A stretch of 64,000 bases of DNA from the NCBI RefSeq assembly GCF_003012775.1, contig NZ_PXYG01000013.1:1-64000 (forward strand), given 5' to 3'. The notes beneath the pieces were generated by a model. That model did no database searches. It saw only the letters and a list, made by a program, of their open reading frames with translations, and was not told the DNA's origin. A program made the translations under genes and the position numbers. Numbering within the stretch: the first letter of the stretch is position 1; each line of letters starts with the position of its first letter. This stretch comes from Zobellella endophytica. Lineage in GTDB: Bacteria; Pseudomonadota; Gammaproteobacteria; Enterobacterales; Aeromonadaceae. Positions 9,724-20,275 of this stretch are shown here, piece after piece.

Positions 9724-12021
9724 ATGGAAAAACAGGCAGTCAAACCGGTCAGGCCCGACTATCCCCTGCATCTGGACACCGGCCCGAACACCCGTCATTT
9801 CCCCTCTTCGTTCTGGAACATGCCCTTCCGCCTGCTGTTTTCCTACCTGTGCATCGCCTTCGCCTGGATTATCGGCTCCGATGCGCTCGCCAGCAAACTG
9901 ATCGACATCTATGGTCCCCAGCTGGCCTGGCTGCACAGCGTCAAGGGCATCGGTTTCGTGCTGGTGACCGGCTTCGCGCTGTACGGACTGACCCGCTACC
10001 TGGTCAACCAGGCCTGGCAGGCCCATCTGCACCTGCATAATTCGGAACTGGCCTTTCGCAGCGCCTTTATCGACAATCCGACCGCCATGTGGGTCTATGA
10101 GCCGGAAGCAGGCATCATGCTCGAAGTGAACCAGGCTGCCTGCCTGCACTACGGCTACTCGCGTCACGAATTCCTGCACCAGAGCCCGTCCCGCCTGAGT
10201 TGCGGCGCGGCCCTGCGCTTTCAGAACGGCTACCAGACCCATTGCCATAAAAACGGCACCCTGATGGTGATGGATCTCACCCTCTATCCCATGCGTTATC
10301 AGCATACCCGAGCGCAGCTGATCCTGGCCCGGGACATGACCGAGCAGATCCAGGCAGAGCAGGCCCTGGCGAAAAGCGAGGCCCGCTTCAAGGAGCTGGT
10401 CAGCAAGGTACCCGAGGCCTTCTGGGTGTTCGATGTGACGCAACAGACCCATGAATACATCAGCCCGGCGTTTGAAACCATGCTGGAAATCAACCTGAGT
10501 CAGCTCAAGCAGGACGGCAGCCTGCCGCTGAGCCGGATCCATCCCGAAGATCTGCCCGAGGTGGAGCAAGCCCTGGCCGAGCCGCCGGCCACGGCCACCG
10601 AGCTGGAGTATCGCTGGTTTACCCGCCAGGGAGAGCAGCGCTGGCTGCAGCACCGTGCCTACCCGGTGGTGGAGCGGGGGGAAATGGTCAGGATGGTGGG
10701 GGTACTGAGCGACATCACCCATGAAAAACAGCAGCAGCAACGGCTGTTCGAGCTGGCCAACTTCGACAACCTGACCCGCCTGGCCAACCGCATCAACTGT
10801 CACGGCCAGCTGGCCGGTGCCTGCGCCCGGCAGGATCCATTCCATCTGCTGCTGGTCGGTCTCGACAGGTTCAAGCAGATCAACGACAACCTGGGCCACG
10901 ACACCGGCGACGAACTGCTGCAACAGGTCGCCAGTCGGCTGGCATCCATGCAGGAAGAACACAGCTTCCTGGCCCGGCTGTCGGGCGACGAATTCGCCCT
11001 GCTCCTGTACCACCAGGAGTTGAGCATCCAGGATCGGGCCCATCGGCTCAGCCGGGCCCTGGCCCTGCCCTTCAGCCTCAGCCAGCACACCCTGTTCATT
11101 ACCGCCAGCATGGGCATCGCCCACTACCCCGAGGACGGCGCCGATCCCGACACCCTGCTGCGCCACGGCGATCATGCCCTGGCCCAGGCCAAACGGCAGG
11201 GCCGCCACAGCATCTGTTTTTACCAGCACCCGCCGCAGGCCGGGCTTCCCATCAGCAAGGTCTCGCTGGAAAACGCCCTGCGCCTGGCCTGGCAAGACCG
11301 GGAGTTCGAGTTGTTCTATCAGCCCAAGATGTGCCTGCAATCCGGCCAACTGGTCGGCTTCGAGGCCCTGATGCGCTGGCGACTGGCAGGCATGGGGCCG
11401 GTGTCGCCGGCCATTTTCGTCCCCATCCTGGAAGATACCGGGCTGATCGTACCGGTCGGCTACTGGTTGATCGAACAGACCTGCGCCGACCTGCAGCAAC
11501 TGGCCGAGGCGGGAGCCCCGCAAACCATTGCCGTCAATATCGCCGCCCGCCAGCTGGCCCAGGACGACTTCGCCGAGCAGGTGCTGGCCCGGTTACAGCA
11601 ATACCGGCTGCCACCCCAGCGGCTGGCCCTGGAGCTGACCGAAAGCTCGCTGATGCAGGAGCCGACCCGGGCCGCCGGCATACTGCGCCGGCTGCGCCGG
11701 GCACAGATGTCCATCGCCATCGACGACTTCGGCACCGGCTATTCGAGCCTGAGCTACCTCAAACGCTTCCCGGTGGACACCCTCAAGATCGACCGCAGCT
11801 TTATCACCGAGATGGAGCAGGATCCGGATGATCGCAGCATCGTCGACGCCATCATCCGCATGGCCCACGGCCTGTCGATGACGGTGGTGGCGGAGGGCGT
11901 GGAAACCGCCGAGCAGGCAGCCCTGTTGCGCCAGCTCGACTGCGACCAGATCCAGGGCTACTGGTACGCCCGGCCCATGCCCCTGGCGCAGCTGACCACC
12001 TGGCTGGCGGAGAGGCAATAA
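9724..12021 (+). CDS. Membrane PAS-GGDEF-EAL cyclic-di-GMP protein
   Basis: 765 residues. Two hydrophobic segments (about 34-55 and 75-100) anchor it in the inner membrane. Two PAS-like domains follow (about 108-215 and 220-340), then GGDEF (about 345-500) and EAL (about 515-765). The cyclase signature is SGDEF (residues 420-424) in place of GG(D/E)EF, so cyclase activity is uncertain. The phosphodiesterase side looks intact: E547 of EAL, ELTES, IDDFGTGYSSL, LKIDRSF and EGVET. I infer mainly c-di-GMP degradation. Start chosen as the first ATG before the membrane helices; no strong ribosome site is visible. It may act on the same signal that controls LapA-type adhesins, but it is 8 kb away. 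Confidence 0.9.
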   Translation: MEKQAVKPVRPDYPLHLDTGPNTRHFPSSFWNMPFRLLFSYLCIAFAWIIGSDALASKLIDIYGPQLAWLHSVKGIGFVLVTGFALYGLTRYLVNQAWQAHLHLHNSELAFRSAFIDNPTAMWVYEPEAGIMLEVNQAACLHYGYSRHEFLHQSPSRLSCGAALRFQNGYQTHCHKNGTLMVMDLTLYPMRYQHTRAQLILARDMTEQIQAEQALAKSEARFKELVSKVPEAFWVFDVTQQTHEYISPAFETMLEINLSQLKQDGSLPLSRIHPEDLPEVEQALAEPPATATELEYRWFTRQGEQRWLQHRAYPVVERGEMVRMVGVLSDITHEKQQQQRLFELANFDNLTRLANRINCHGQLAGACARQDPFHLLLVGLDRFKQINDNLGHDTGDELLQQVASRLASMQEEHSFLARLSGDEFALLLYHQELSIQDRAHRLSRALALPFSLSQHTLFITASMGIAHYPEDGADPDTLLRHGDHALAQAKRQGRHSICFYQHPPQAGLPISKVSLENALRLAWQDREFELFYQPKMCLQSGQLVGFEALMRWRLAGMGPVSPAIFVPILEDTGLIVPVGYWLIEQTCADLQQLAEAGAPQTIAVNIAARQLAQDDFAEQVLARLQQYRLPPQRLALELTESSLMQEPTRAAGILRRLRRAQMSIAIDDFGTGYSSLSYLKRFPVDTLKIDRSFITEMEQDPDDRSIVDAIIRMAHGLSMTVVAEGVETAEQAALLRQLDCDQIQGYWYARPMPLAQLTTWLAERQ

Positions 12022-12025
12022 CGAA

Positions 12026-12048
12026 GAAGCCCGCACTGGGCGGGCTTC
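12026..12048. terminator. Hairpin between convergent GGDEF-EAL and mmsA genes
   Basis: 9-bp stem GAAGCCCGC (12026-12034) with GCGGGCTTC (12040-12048) and a 5-nt loop. The minus-strand side is followed by TTCGTTATT, so it fits best as the mmsA terminator. It may stop transcription from both sides. Confidence 0.7.
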
Positions 12049-12069
12049 GGTTGGCTGCATGACGCTGGC

Positions 12070-13572
<1,503 letters not shown>

Positions 13573-13586
13573 GCTAGGTTTCTCCG

Positions 13587-14477
13587 TTACAGCAAGCCGG
13601 CGTTCCGAGCGAACGCATGTAAGTTGTTATGGCCCAGGGTGGCGTAGGTCAGGGGGTGGGCGACGGACGGATCCTGCTCGGCCTCCACCACCAGCCAGCC
13701 CTGGTAGTCGTTGTCTTTCAGCACCTTGAACACCGCCGGATAGTCGACGCAACCGTCGCCGGGCACGGTGAAGGCGCCGTCCAGCACCGCATTGAGGAAG
13801 CTGGAGTTGCGGTTGCGCGCTTCCTTCAGGATGTTGGCGCGGATGTCCTTGCAGTGCACGTGGTTGATGCGCCTGGCCCAACGCTTGGCCACCTCGACCG
13901 GGTTGCCGCCGGCGTAGGTCATGTGGCCGGTATCGAGCAGCAGCCCCACTTCGGGGCCGGTGTGCTGCATCAGGGCATCCACCTCGGCCTCGGTTTCGAT
14001 CACCGTGCCCATATGGTGGTGGTAGGCCACCTGTATGCCCTGACTTTGGGTGTAGCGGGCAAACTCGGTCAGCTTGGCGCCATACTCTTCCCACCGCTCG
14101 GCGGGGAAGTGCGGGCGCTCGGTGACCGGCTTGCCCTGGTCGCCGTGGATGCAGCCGGTGACTTCGCAGAACACCATCACCTTGCAGCCCATGGCCTTGA
14201 GCAACTGGAGGTGCTCCTGCACCGCCTCGATTTCGTCTGCCACCGAGCGCTCCAGCAGGTAGCCGGAATACCAGCCGGAGACCAGCTCCAGTTGGTGGCG
14301 ATGCAGGATGGGCTTGAGCAGCTCCGGATCCCGGGGAAATTTGTGGCCCAGCTCGAAGCCGGCGAAACCGGCCTGCCTGCCTTCGGTCAGGCAGGTGGCG
14401 AGCGGGGTGTCGCCGCCCAGGCTCGGCAGATCGTCGTTGGTCCAGGTCAGGGGGTTGATGCCCAGTTTTACGCTCAT
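13587..14477 (-). CDS. iolE: myo-Inosose-2 dehydratase
   Basis: 296 residues from the ATG at 14477 (MSVKLGINPLTWTNDDLP), preceded by GGAGAACACC. The open frame extends further upstream but the extra residues run through an intergenic repeat. The protein is a xylose-isomerase-like TIM barrel; it dehydrates 2-keto-myo-inositol to the diketone used by IolD. AYHHHMGTVIETEAE, LLLDTGHMTYAGG, NHVHCKDIR and VVEAEQDPS carry the expected metal and substrate residues. It lies between iolD and mmsA, separated from iolD by a 309-bp spacer that holds a repeat element. Confidence 0.94.
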   Translation of the reverse strand: MSVKLGINPLTWTNDDLPSLGGDTPLATCLTEGRQAGFAGFELGHKFPRDPELLKPILHRHQLELVSGWYSGYLLERSVADEIEAVQEHLQLLKAMGCKVMVFCEVTGCIHGDQGKPVTERPHFPAERWEEYGAKLTEFARYTQSQGIQVAYHHHMGTVIETEAEVDALMQHTGPEVGLLLDTGHMTYAGGNPVEVAKRWARRINHVHCKDIRANILKEARNRNSSFLNAVLDGAFTVPGDGCVDYPAVFKVLKDNDYQGWLVVEAEQDPSVAHPLTYATLGHNNLHAFARNAGLL

Positions 14478-14786
14478 GGTGTTCTCCAAAATTCGGTTCT
14501 CCCTGAAGCCAGATGTTTGACTGCTCCAGGTAACGGATAAAACTTGTGCCCCAGTGCCGGTCGGCCAAAGGGCCGACTCCGCCGACACGCTTCGGGACGT
14601 GACACTCGCTGTTTCAGCCTGCTGCGAACATTCACTGGATGTTCGGTCAGGCTGAAACTGCTCGTCACGGCGAGACAGGCTCGCCCCCTGTACGCTCGCA
14701 CATGCCATCCCTGGCATGTGACGGTCGGCGGAGCCGCTCCCTTTGTCCTCCCCCAGGCAACGTCGTTGCCTGTCGGGTGCCGTCGT
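14478..14786. other. 309-bp spacer inside the inositol operon
   Basis: An unusually long gap between iolD and iolE for an operon. It is mostly filled by a nested-hairpin repeat (14560-14747). No gene was seen. It could attenuate or process the transcript between iolD and iolE. Confidence 0.8.
14560..14747. repeat. Nested-hairpin intergenic repeat, copy 1
   Basis: Contains the palindrome ACATGCCA-tccc-TGGCATGT (14700-14719), followed by GACGGTCGGCGGAGCCGCTCC and CTTTGTC. The other end has GTCGGCCAAAGGGCCGAC and TCCGCCGACACGC. An inner stem GTTTCAGCCTG / CAGGCTGAAAC encloses a second hairpin CGAACAT-tcactgg-ATGTTCG. The outline matches, in reverse orientation, the copy at 34.85-34.96 kb, but this copy carries an extra internal segment. 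Confidence 0.85.
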
Positions 14787-16640
14787 TTACAAATTCTGCA
14801 GCTGGCGGGCCTTGTAGGCCTCGTAGCGGGCGCGGGCCTCCTGCACCTGGCTGCGGGGCGACACTTCCGGCACCGCCACATCCCACCAGGAACCGCCTTC
14901 TTCGGTCACCACCAGGGCGTCAGTGTCCAGGGTCACCACATAGGTGATGTCCGAGGCCTTGGCCCGCTCCAGCGCCGCTTCCAGCTCCTTGATGTTGCCC
15001 ACCTTCTCGCCCCTGGCACCCAGCGCGATGGCGTGGGCGGCAAAGTCGGTCTTGGGCGCGCCGCCTTCCACCGTCAGGCAGTCGTCCAGCATGTTGTTGA
15101 AGCCGGGGCCGCCGCAGAACTGCTGCAGCCGGTGGATACAGCCGTAGCCGCGGTTGTCGAGCACCACCAGGATCATCTTCTGGCCCAGCATCACCGAGGT
15201 GGCGATCTCCGAGTTCAGCATCAGGTAGGAGCCGTCCCCCACCATCACGAACACCTCGGACTCGGGTTTGGCCATCTTGACCCCCAGGCCGCCGGCGATT
15301 TCGTAGCCCATGCAGGAGTAGCCGTACTCCATGTGGTAGCCCTTGTCGTAACGGGTACGCCACAGTTTCTGCAGTTCGCCGGGCAGGCCACCGGCGGCAC
15401 AGACCACGATGTCCTGCTCCCCGGCGGCGCGGTTGACCGCCCCCACCACTTCCGCGTCGGTGGGAAGTTCGGTGCCGCGATCCGTGGTGGCCACGTCCTG
15501 GGCGTGCAGCCAGCGGGCACGCAGCTCGGCGGCCTTTTCCACCCAACTGCCCTCGGGCTGCCAGCCCTCGAGCCCGGCGACAAGCTTGGGCAGGGTCAGT
15601 TTGGCATCGCCCACCAGGGGCTGCGCCTTGTGCTTGTAGGCATCGAAGGAGCCGACGTTGATGGAAATGATGCGCGCATCCGGGTGATACATGGCGCGGG
15701 AGCCGGTGGCGAAGTCGCCGAGCCGGGTGCCCACCGCCAGGATCAGGTCGCAGTCGGCGGACAGGGCATTGGTCGAGGCCGCACCGGTCACGCCGATGGA
15801 GCCCATGTTCTGGGCATGATCCCAGGGCAGGGCGCCCTTGCCGGCCTGGGTCTCGCCCACCGGCAGCTGGTACTGGCTCACCAGTTGGTCCAGCTCCTGG
15901 AGCGCGCCCGAGTAGTGCACCCCGCCCCCGGCGATCACCAGCGGCTTTTTGGCGGCCTTGATGAGTTCGATCGCTTCGGCCAGCTCCACCTCGTCCGGGG
16001 CCTGGCGGCGCAGCCGGTGCACCTTCTCCTCGAACAGGTGTGTCGGGTAGTCGTAGGCCATGGTCTGCACGTCCTGGGGCAGCGCCAGGGTCACCGGGCC
16101 GCACTCCACCGGGTCGGTCAGCACCCGCATCGCCTGGGGCAGTGAGGTCAGCAACTGTTCGGGGCGGGTGATGCGGTCGAAGAAACGGCTCACCGGCTTG
16201 AAGCAGTCGTTGGAGGTGATGGTGTGATCGCTGAACACCTCCACCTGCTGCAGCACCGGATCCGGCTGGCGGGTGGCGAAGGTGTCACCCGGCAGCAGCA
16301 GCACCGGCAGGCGGTTGACGTGGGCCACGGCGGCGGCGGTCACCATGTTGGTGGAGCCGGGGCCGGCGGAGGCGGTACAGGCCATCATCCGCCGGCGGTT
16401 GTGAGTCTTGGCGAAGGCGATGGCGGCGTGGGCCATGCCCTGCTCGTTGTGCGCCCGGTAGGTGGGCAGCACATCGCGAGCCTGGTACAGCGCCTCGCCC
16501 ACCCCGGCCACGTTGCCGTGACCGAAGATGGCGAAGACCCCGTCGAACAGGGGCAGGATTGCCCCGTCGATCTCCACTTTCTGCGCCGTCATGAACTTCA
16601 CCAGGGCCTGGGCCATGGTCAGACGAAGGGTGTGGGACAT
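14787..16640 (-). CDS. iolD: 3D-(3,5/4)-trihydroxycyclohexane-1,2-dione acylhydrolase
   Basis: 617-residue thiamine-diphosphate enzyme that opens the inositol-derived ring to 5-deoxyglucuronate. The TPP/Mg motif is GDGSYLMLNSE through VVLDNRGYGC. An N-terminal Glu-containing RAHNEQGMAHAA stretch is typical of TPP enzymes, as is GPGSTNMVTAAAVAH. The ATG at 16640 is chosen because AAGGAG sits 7 nt upstream; an ATG at 16646 is too close to that site. It starts 2 nt after the iolC stop, so translation is probably coupled. Confidence 0.95.
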   Translation of the reverse strand: MSHTLRLTMAQALVKFMTAQKVEIDGAILPLFDGVFAIFGHGNVAGVGEALYQARDVLPTYRAHNEQGMAHAAIAFAKTHNRRRMMACTASAGPGSTNMVTAAAVAHVNRLPVLLLPGDTFATRQPDPVLQQVEVFSDHTITSNDCFKPVSRFFDRITRPEQLLTSLPQAMRVLTDPVECGPVTLALPQDVQTMAYDYPTHLFEEKVHRLRRQAPDEVELAEAIELIKAAKKPLVIAGGGVHYSGALQELDQLVSQYQLPVGETQAGKGALPWDHAQNMGSIGVTGAASTNALSADCDLILAVGTRLGDFATGSRAMYHPDARIISINVGSFDAYKHKAQPLVGDAKLTLPKLVAGLEGWQPEGSWVEKAAELRARWLHAQDVATTDRGTELPTDAEVVGAVNRAAGEQDIVVCAAGGLPGELQKLWRTRYDKGYHMEYGYSCMGYEIAGGLGVKMAKPESEVFVMVGDGSYLMLNSEIATSVMLGQKMILVVLDNRGYGCIHRLQQFCGGPGFNNMLDDCLTVEGGAPKTDFAAHAIALGARGEKVGNIKELEAALERAKASDITYVVTLDTDALVVTEEGGSWWDVAVPEVSPRSQVQEARARYEAYKARQLQNL

Positions 16641-16642
16641 CT

Positions 16643-18556
16643 TCATTCTCCTTGATGACGCTGACGCCAGACGGCGATCAGGTGATGGTAATTGCGTTTG
16701 ATGGCTTCAATCAGTCCCTGGTCGTCGAGCCGGCCGGCCAGCCAGTCGCGGCTGGGCGTGCCGAAGATGGTGCGGCCGATGGCGAAACCCTTGACCAGCG
16801 CCTTGCCGGCGGCGGCGTTGAAGCCGGCCTGCAGCTCGGCCTCCGGCGCGTCCAGGCCCAGGATCACCACCCCGTGGCAGTGCGGGTCGCGTTCGGTGAC
16901 CACGGCGGTGACCTCGTCCCAGCCGTGGCTGGACAGGGGCGGCAGCTTCCACCAGTCAGGCTTGACCCCCAGGTTGTAAAAGCGCTTGAGGGCACGCACG
17001 TAGAGCTCGTCGGTCTTGGGCATGTCCACCGGCAGTATCACTTCCAGCAACAGCTCGTGGCCGCTCTTGCAGCAGGCCTGGTAGACCTCGGTGATCAACC
17101 GCTCCTGCTCCAGGCGCAGCTCTACCTGATCCTCCGGGTGGTAGAACACCAGGCACTTGACGATGTGCTCCAGCGGCCAGTCGATCAGCTGGCTGCCGAT
17201 GTTGCCGTGTTCCAGGCGCAGCGGGCGCGAGCTCGGCAGCTCCAGGGGGCGGCCTATCCACCAGCCCTGGCCGGTAATCTCGTTCAGCACCGGCTGGCCG
17301 AAGGTGGTGTCGGCCAGTATGCCGGCCCGGCCCTTGAGCCCGGCCTCTTCCGCCACCTGGCGGCCGGCCTTCAGGATCAGCTTTTTCAGCCGGGGGATCT
17401 CGCCGATATCCGCCCCCGCCTCGATGGCCATGTCCACGAACTGGCGGCGGTGATCGAAGGCCAGGATGCACAGATCGTCCCATTCCCGATCCCGGGTGGT
17501 CACCCGGTGCAGGTGGTTGAGGCGCGCATCCAGATCCGGGCGCGGCACCGACTCGGCACGGGACAGGTAGTCGTCCAGCTCTTCCTTGCTCGGCATGGCC
17601 GGGGCGCAGCCGTGGCGGGACACCACCAGGGCGCCGCAGGCGTTGGCGTAACGGCAGGCCTGCTCCCAGCCCTCGCCGTTGAGGTAGCCACGCAGCAGGC
17701 CGGACATGAAGGCGTCACCCGCGCCCAGCACGTTGAGCACCTCCACCTTGACCCCATACACGGTCAGCCCCTGGTCCAGGGTGGCGGGAATGGCCCCCTC
17801 GAACACCGAGCAGCCGAGCGGGCCGCGCTTGCACACCAGGGCCGCGCCGCTCACCTCGCGCACCGCCTGCAGGGCGGTCACGGTATCGGTGCTGCCGCCG
17901 GCGATATGGAATTCCTCCTCGGTGCCGACGATGACGTCGAACAGATCCAGCATCTGCTGCAGCTGTTCGGTAACGGCGGCGGACGGGATAAAGCGAGTCT
18001 CGCCGTCACCGCGGCTGGTCAGGCCCCAGAGCACCGGGCGATAGTCGATATCCAGCGCGGTTTTCACCCCGTGCTTGCGGGCGAGTTCCAGCGCCTTCAC
18101 CACGGCGGCACGGGTGTCCGGGTGCGACAGGTGGGTGCCGGTGATGGCCAGGCACCTGGCGGAGGCGATGAACTCCTCGTCGATGTCTTCCGCCCGGATG
18201 CCCATGTCGGCGCAGTTCTCCCGGAAGAAGATCAGCGGAAAGGTATCCTCGTCCTTGATGCCGAGCACCACCAGGCCAGTGAGCCTGTCCTGGTCGGTCT
18301 TCAGGTGGCTGACGTCCACCCCCAGCCGGTCCAGCTCCTCGCGCAGGAAGCGGCCCATATGGTCGTCGCCGACCCGGGACAGCATGGCGGATTTCAGGCC
18401 CTGACGGGCGGTGCCGTAGGCCACGTTACCGCTGGAGCCCCCCAGGTATTTGGCGAAACTGCCCATGTCTTCCAGGCGGGCGCCGATTTGCTGGCCGTAC
18501 AGGTCGACGGCAACCCGCCCAAGGCAAATCACATCCAGGTGCTTTCGTGCTGACAT
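16643..18556 (-). CDS. iolC: 5-Dehydro-2-deoxygluconokinase fused to a DUF2090 domain
   Basis: 637 residues, about twice a plain kinase. Residues 1-320 are a PfkB sugar kinase: GRVAVDLYGQQ, GGSSGNVAYGTARQG, and NVLGAGDAFMSGLLRG with the catalytic aspartate. Residues about 335-637 match DUF2090 (CILAFDHRRQFVDMA, LGLDAPEAEL), a TIM-barrel aldolase-like domain found fused to IolC in many proteobacteria. It phosphorylates 5-keto-2-deoxygluconate. The second domain may replace the separate aldolase IolJ, which is missing here; that is inference. GGAG precedes the ATG at 18556. Confidence 0.93.
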   Translation of the reverse strand: MSARKHLDVICLGRVAVDLYGQQIGARLEDMGSFAKYLGGSSGNVAYGTARQGLKSAMLSRVGDDHMGRFLREELDRLGVDVSHLKTDQDRLTGLVVLGIKDEDTFPLIFFRENCADMGIRAEDIDEEFIASARCLAITGTHLSHPDTRAAVVKALELARKHGVKTALDIDYRPVLWGLTSRGDGETRFIPSAAVTEQLQQMLDLFDVIVGTEEEFHIAGGSTDTVTALQAVREVSGAALVCKRGPLGCSVFEGAIPATLDQGLTVYGVKVEVLNVLGAGDAFMSGLLRGYLNGEGWEQACRYANACGALVVSRHGCAPAMPSKEELDDYLSRAESVPRPDLDARLNHLHRVTTRDREWDDLCILAFDHRRQFVDMAIEAGADIGEIPRLKKLILKAGRQVAEEAGLKGRAGILADTTFGQPVLNEITGQGWWIGRPLELPSSRPLRLEHGNIGSQLIDWPLEHIVKCLVFYHPEDQVELRLEQERLITEVYQACCKSGHELLLEVILPVDMPKTDELYVRALKRFYNLGVKPDWWKLPPLSSHGWDEVTAVVTERDPHCHGVVILGLDAPEAELQAGFNAAAGKALVKGFAIGRTIFGTPSRDWLAGRLDDQGLIEAIKRNYHHLIAVWRQRHQGE

Positions 18557-18593
18557 TCTTAATCTCCTCCGGGACGGGTCCCTCTAGTCCTTC

Positions 18594-19730
18594 TTACAGA
18601 ATTTCTTCCACATGGATCCACTGGCGGCGTTCGGCCGACAGGGCGATGGCGTCGAGCACCCGGGAGACCTGCCAGCCTTCCTCGAAGTCGGGCCACAGGG
18701 GGCTGTCTGCGGCGATGCCGTCCACCAGATCGCGGATCTCCACGGTTTTCTGATCGTTGAAGCCGAAGCCGTGGCCGGCACTGATGCAGAAAGCCGCATA
18801 GTCCGGGTGCTCCGGGCCCAGCAGCAGGGTCTTGAAGCCCTGGCGCCCCGCGTCGTCGTCGTGCCGGTAGAGCTTGAGCTCGGCCATCCGCTCCTGGGTA
18901 TAGCTGATGCTGCCCCGGGTGCCGGTGATCACGTAACCGAGGCCCATCTTGCGGCCGCAGGCGATGCGCGAGGTCTCGATCTGGCCCATAACGCCGGATT
19001 CGAAACGCAGCAGGGCGTGGGCCTGGTCTTCGTTTTCCACCGGCAGCAGCCGGGACGGCTCGCGCGGGTCCGGGCGCTCGCTGATAACGGTCTGCATATC
19101 GCCGCTCACGCTGGCGATCTGGGTGCCCACCAGGTAGTGGGCCATGTTGATGATATGGGCGCCGAGGTCGCCCAGCGCCCCCAGGCCGGCGCTTTCCTTG
19201 CGACAGTGCCAGTCCAGCGGGGTGGCCGGGTTGGCCATGTAATCTTCATTATGGGTGCCGTAGAAGTGCACCACCTCGCCGATCTCCCCCCGCTCGATGA
19301 TCTGGCGCGCCAGCCGGGTCGCGGGGTTCTTTATGTAGTTGAAGCCCACCAGGGTCTTGACCCCGGCCCGGCGGGCCGCTTCCACCATTTCGGCAGCGTC
19401 GCGGGTGCTCAGCGCCAGTGGTTTTTCGGAATAGACGTGTTTACCGTGGGCGATGGCGGCCAGGGCCATTTCCTTGTGCAGGAAGTTGGGGGCGCAGATG
19501 TCGACTACATCGATGGCCGGGTCGGCCACCAGTTCGCGCCAGTCGCCGGTAGAACGGCTGAAGCCCAGGCTCTCGGCCTGGCGCGCCGCAAGCGCAGGGG
19601 TCACCTCGGCCAGCATCTCCCGCACCAGTTGCCCCCTGAGCGGGAACACCACCGGCGCCTGGGCGTAGGCGATGGCGTGGCAACGCCCGATATAACCGGT
19701 CCCGATCAATCCCACCCGCACTTGCTGCAT
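18594..19730 (-). CDS. Gfo/Idh/MocA oxidoreductase of the inositol operon
   Basis: 378 residues from the ATG at 19730 (MQQVRVGLIGTGYIGR), with GAGGAG 8 nt upstream. The N-terminal Rossmann fold has GLIGTGYIGRCHA; the family lysine lies in SEKPLALSTRDAAEM; GDLGAHIINMAHYLVG continues into the substrate domain. It is the first gene of the inositol operon, so oxidation of myo-inositol, scyllo-inositol or a related cyclitol is likely. It is longer than typical IolG (about 330-340 residues) and may be a different dehydrogenase of the pathway, so no symbol is given. Confidence 0.85.
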   Translation of the reverse strand: MQQVRVGLIGTGYIGRCHAIAYAQAPVVFPLRGQLVREMLAEVTPALAARQAESLGFSRSTGDWRELVADPAIDVVDICAPNFLHKEMALAAIAHGKHVYSEKPLALSTRDAAEMVEAARRAGVKTLVGFNYIKNPATRLARQIIERGEIGEVVHFYGTHNEDYMANPATPLDWHCRKESAGLGALGDLGAHIINMAHYLVGTQIASVSGDMQTVISERPDPREPSRLLPVENEDQAHALLRFESGVMGQIETSRIACGRKMGLGYVITGTRGSISYTQERMAELKLYRHDDDAGRQGFKTLLLGPEHPDYAAFCISAGHGFGFNDQKTVEIRDLVDGIAADSPLWPDFEEGWQVSRVLDAIALSAERRQWIHVEEIL

Positions 19731-19804
19731 CGTTAACTCCTCGATTGCTGGCGCCAGGCTGGCTTCGCCACTCTGGCCGTCACATTTCATTGGCTTATTT
19801 ATAC

Positions 19805-19818
19805 GAAACAATTATTTC
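19805..19818. promoter_or_regulatory. Candidate IolR/RpiR operator, inositol-operon side
   Basis: GAAACAATTATTTC, a 4-6-4 inverted repeat (GAAA-N6-TTTC), 75 bp upstream of the first inositol gene. The same pattern occurs near the regulator gene at 20185. RpiR-type IolR of Sinorhizobium is described as binding GGAA-N6-TTCC, the same spacing. Confidence 0.5.
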
Positions 19819-20184
19819 ATTATCAACCAAACGTGAAATATTTATATGTAAATGTGATGTAGCACGCACTTCTCGGCCGTCCGGCCGGGCCCCATCTCTC
19901 CCCCTTGTCAGCCCCGTATTTCAAAAGCCCTTTTATATCAATCCTCAAGGATGGAACAGGGCCCGTCGGCAACGGAAATATACATTCCATAAGAAATATA
20001 GAAAAAACAAATACTCGTTTCAAAAAATCCATACCCCGGCCAACGGGTTCCCGCCAGGCCATGAATCAAAGGAAAAACACCTGATTTAACGCGGCTTTTA
20101 TGGCATTCCCGCCCCGCTTTCGGAGCAAGGATGGCCGCGTCGATCGGGAATATTTTTGCTAGCTGAATCGATTAACCACAAAAT

Positions 20185-20198
20185 GAAATGTTTATTTC
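20185..20198. promoter_or_regulatory. Candidate IolR/RpiR operator, regulator side
   Basis: GAAATGTTTATTTC, with 5-bp arms GAAAT/ATTTC, 78 bp before the regulator start. It is surrounded by further TGAAAT and ATTTCA half-sites (20184-20212). Consistent with autoregulation. Confidence 0.5.
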
Positions 20199-20275
20199 GG
20201 TGCAATATTTCATTTACACTGGGTACAGGATCGCCGGCAGCGGGCCGGGCGAATAGCAATCTTCAGAGAGCCATC

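Larger units (their letters stand above)
19731..20275. other. Divergent control region of the inositol operon and its regulator
   Basis: 545 bp, AT-rich in its middle and edges, with no supported gene. It separates the inositol operon (leftward) from the RpiR regulator (rightward) and carries two GAAA-N6-TTTC palindromes, one near each gene. An arginine-rich frame at 19745-20089 looks like chance. Confidence 0.7.

Noticed and set aside
9709-11523. 604-residue minus-strand frame
   Set aside because: Antisense to the PAS-GGDEF-EAL gene in GC-rich DNA; the composition (Gly/Gln/Leu/His) is that of a shadow.
14544-16145. 533-residue plus-strand frame
   Set aside because: Covers the hairpin repeat and antisense iolD; no ribosome site or motifs.
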